Source of the DNA: Lachnospiraceae bacterium
Lineage (GTDB): Bacteria; Bacillota; Clostridia; Lachnospirales; Lachnospiraceae
Direction of reading: 5' to 3'
DNA: 33,342 bases
NCBI GenBank assembly: GCA_017482945.1
Contig: JAFUMF010000023.1
Span: forward strand, 1-33,342
Shown here: piece by piece, positions 32,192 through 33,342 of the stretch
How positions within the stretch are numbered: position 1 is the stretch's first letter
How the letters are laid out: each line of letters begins with the position of its first letter
Position numbers and translations under genes: made by a program
The notes under the pieces: model-generated
Database searches by the model: none
The model's input: only the letters and a program-made list of their open reading frames with translations
What the model was told of the DNA's origin: nothing

Positions 32192-33342
32192 ATGTCGAAT
32201 CAGCACGTTTTCAATGACCGTCTTCCTGTTGCACCGTTAAAAATCGCTGCACTGGAAAGCTGCACTGACCTTGCTAAAAAGGTCAATGACCACATTGTAA
32301 ACTTCCGCCGCAACGACGCGGAAGAATTAATGCGTAGACAGCAGACTCTGCAGTACAGAGGTTATGATGTCGATTCATACCTTCTTGACTGTGCATGCCC
32401 GCGTTTCGGAAGCGGTGAAGCAAAAGGTGTCGTAAAAGAATCTGTACGTGGTACAGATGTATTCGCTATGGTTGATGTTACAAACCACTCTCTTACTTAC
32501 AAGATGGCAGGTTACATGAACCATATGTCACCGGATGATCACTATCAGGATTTAAAACGTATCATCGGTGCTTGCTCTTCTACAGCACACAGAATCAACG
32601 TTATTATGCCGTTCCTTTATGAGAGCCGCCAGCATAAGCGTACACATCGTGAGTCCCTCGACTGTGCGATGGCACTGGAAGAGCTTCACAACATGGGCGT
32701 TGACAACATCATCACATTCGATGCTCACGACCCGCGCGTACAGAACGCAATCCCGTTATCCGGCTTTGACAACTTTATGCCGACCTATCAGTTTATTAAA
32801 GCTCTGTTCAAGCATGATAAGACCTTAAAAATTGATAAAGACCATTTAATGGTAATCTCCCCGGATGAAGGCGCGATGGGACGTGCTGTATATCTGGCAA
32901 ACAACCTGGGCGTTGACATGGGTATGTTCTATAAGAGACGTGACTACTCCAAGGTAGTAAACGGCCGCAACCCGATCGTTGCCCACGAGTTCTTAGGAAG
33001 CTCTGTAGAAGGAAAGACAGTTGTCATCGTTGACGATATGATCTCCTCCGGTGAGAGTATGTTAGATACTGCGAAATCCTTAAAAGAGAGAAAGGCTGCA
33101 AAAGTTGTTGTTTGCTGTACCTTCGGTCTCTTCACAAGCGGTTTCGACAAATTCGACGAGTTCTACGAGAAAGGCTACATTGACTGCGTAGTTACAACAA
33201 ACTTAAACTACCGCGCTCCGGAACTCTTAACAAAAGAATGGTATGTAGAAGCTGATGTAAGTAAATTCATCGCTGCTATCATCAACTCCTTAAACCACGA
33301 CGTATCCCTTGAGAACGCTCTCACTTCCACAGAGAAGATCCA
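32192..33342 (+). CDS. prs: Ribose-phosphate pyrophosphokinase, divergent clostridial form (3' end cut)
   Basis: The enzyme makes PRPP from ribose 5-phosphate and ATP for nucleotide, histidine and tryptophan synthesis. The open frame starts at an ATG with GGAGG ten bases upstream and runs 383 codons off the right edge; little should be missing. The PRPP-binding motif VVIVDDMISSGESMLDTA is clear. The KRTHRESLDCAMALEEL and ITFDAHDPRVQNAIP segments correspond to the catalytic loop region and the DLH motif of classical enzymes. It is longer than the usual 315 residues: the N-terminal half has an extra segment (LMRRQQTLQYRGYDVDSYLL) before GSGEAKGVVKESVRGTDVF. I recognise this as the Lachnospiraceae-type Prs. 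It is the only plus-strand gene. Confidence 0.92.
   Translation, partial: MSNQHVFNDRLPVAPLKIAALESCTDLAKKVNDHIVNFRRNDAEELMRRQQTLQYRGYDVDSYLLDCACPRFGSGEAKGVVKESVRGTDVFAMVDVTNHSLTYKMAGYMNHMSPDDHYQDLKRIIGACSSTAHRINVIMPFLYESRQHKRTHRESLDCAMALEELHNMGVDNIITFDAHDPRVQNAIPLSGFDNFMPTYQFIKALFKHDKTLKIDKDHLMVISPDEGAMGRAVYLANNLGVDMGMFYKRRDYSKVVNGRNPIVAHEFLGSSVEGKTVVIVDDMISSGESMLDTAKSLKERKAAKVVVCCTFGLFTSGFDKFDEFYEKGYIDCVVTTNLNYRAPELLTKEWYVEADVSKFIAAIINSLNHDVSLENALTSTEKI

Noticed and set aside
1-33342. Mobile elements, CRISPR arrays, tRNA or rRNA genes
   Set aside because: I saw no transposase, integrase, phage gene, regular repeat array or cloverleaf-like or rRNA sequence.

Overview
This window looks like a piece of the chromosome of a spore-forming Clostridia member, most likely Lachnospiraceae. 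The evidence is gene content and order: spoIVA, yqfC/yqfD and a BofC-like protein mark an endospore former. The long, divergent PRPP synthetase at the right edge is the type I know from Lachnospiraceae and relatives. Der-PlsY-GpsA-SpoIVA keeps the order seen across Bacillota. I see no rRNA, tRNA, CRISPR array, transposon or prophage gene. All genes are on the minus strand except prs, so the text below runs from right to left, the direction of transcription.

Right end: prs (plus strand, cut by the window end) and the unit DUF512 radical-SAM/PDZ protein - der - plsY - gpsA diverge from a roughly 200-base region with a good promoter on each strand. spoIVA follows. Its Shine-Dalgarno (SD) sequence lies in the 3' arm of a long perfect hairpin, the most striking non-coding element here. 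A promoter in the end of spoIVA serves a metallo-beta-lactamase/beta-CASP protein and rnhA, closed by a textbook terminator. Next are a single gene for an exported LprI-like protein with its own terminator, then alaS with a structured leader that is not a T-box, then rpsU with its own promoter and terminator.

Middle: yqfC - yqfD - phoH - ybeY - DUF3048 lipoprotein - MurJ/SpoVB-type flippase - BofC-like protein form a tightly packed run mixing sporulation, ribosome maturation and envelope functions. Then come two unrelated-family FAD oxidoreductases (HI0933/BaiN-like and COG2509), followed by proB - ynzC-like - 5-formyl-THF cyclo-ligase - proA, ending in a strong terminator.

Left end: miaB - mutS - mutL - miaA, starting from a consensus-like promoter. 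It combines both steps of ms2i6A tRNA modification with mismatch repair; miaA is cut by the window start.

This is essentially a housekeeping and sporulation region, and I found no clear novel defence or metabolic system. The best leads are the spoIVA hairpin, the uncharacterised DUF512 protein linked to Der, the two small exported proteins and several structured leaders. All promoters and terminators were read by eye, and family assignments come from remembered motifs, not from a search.
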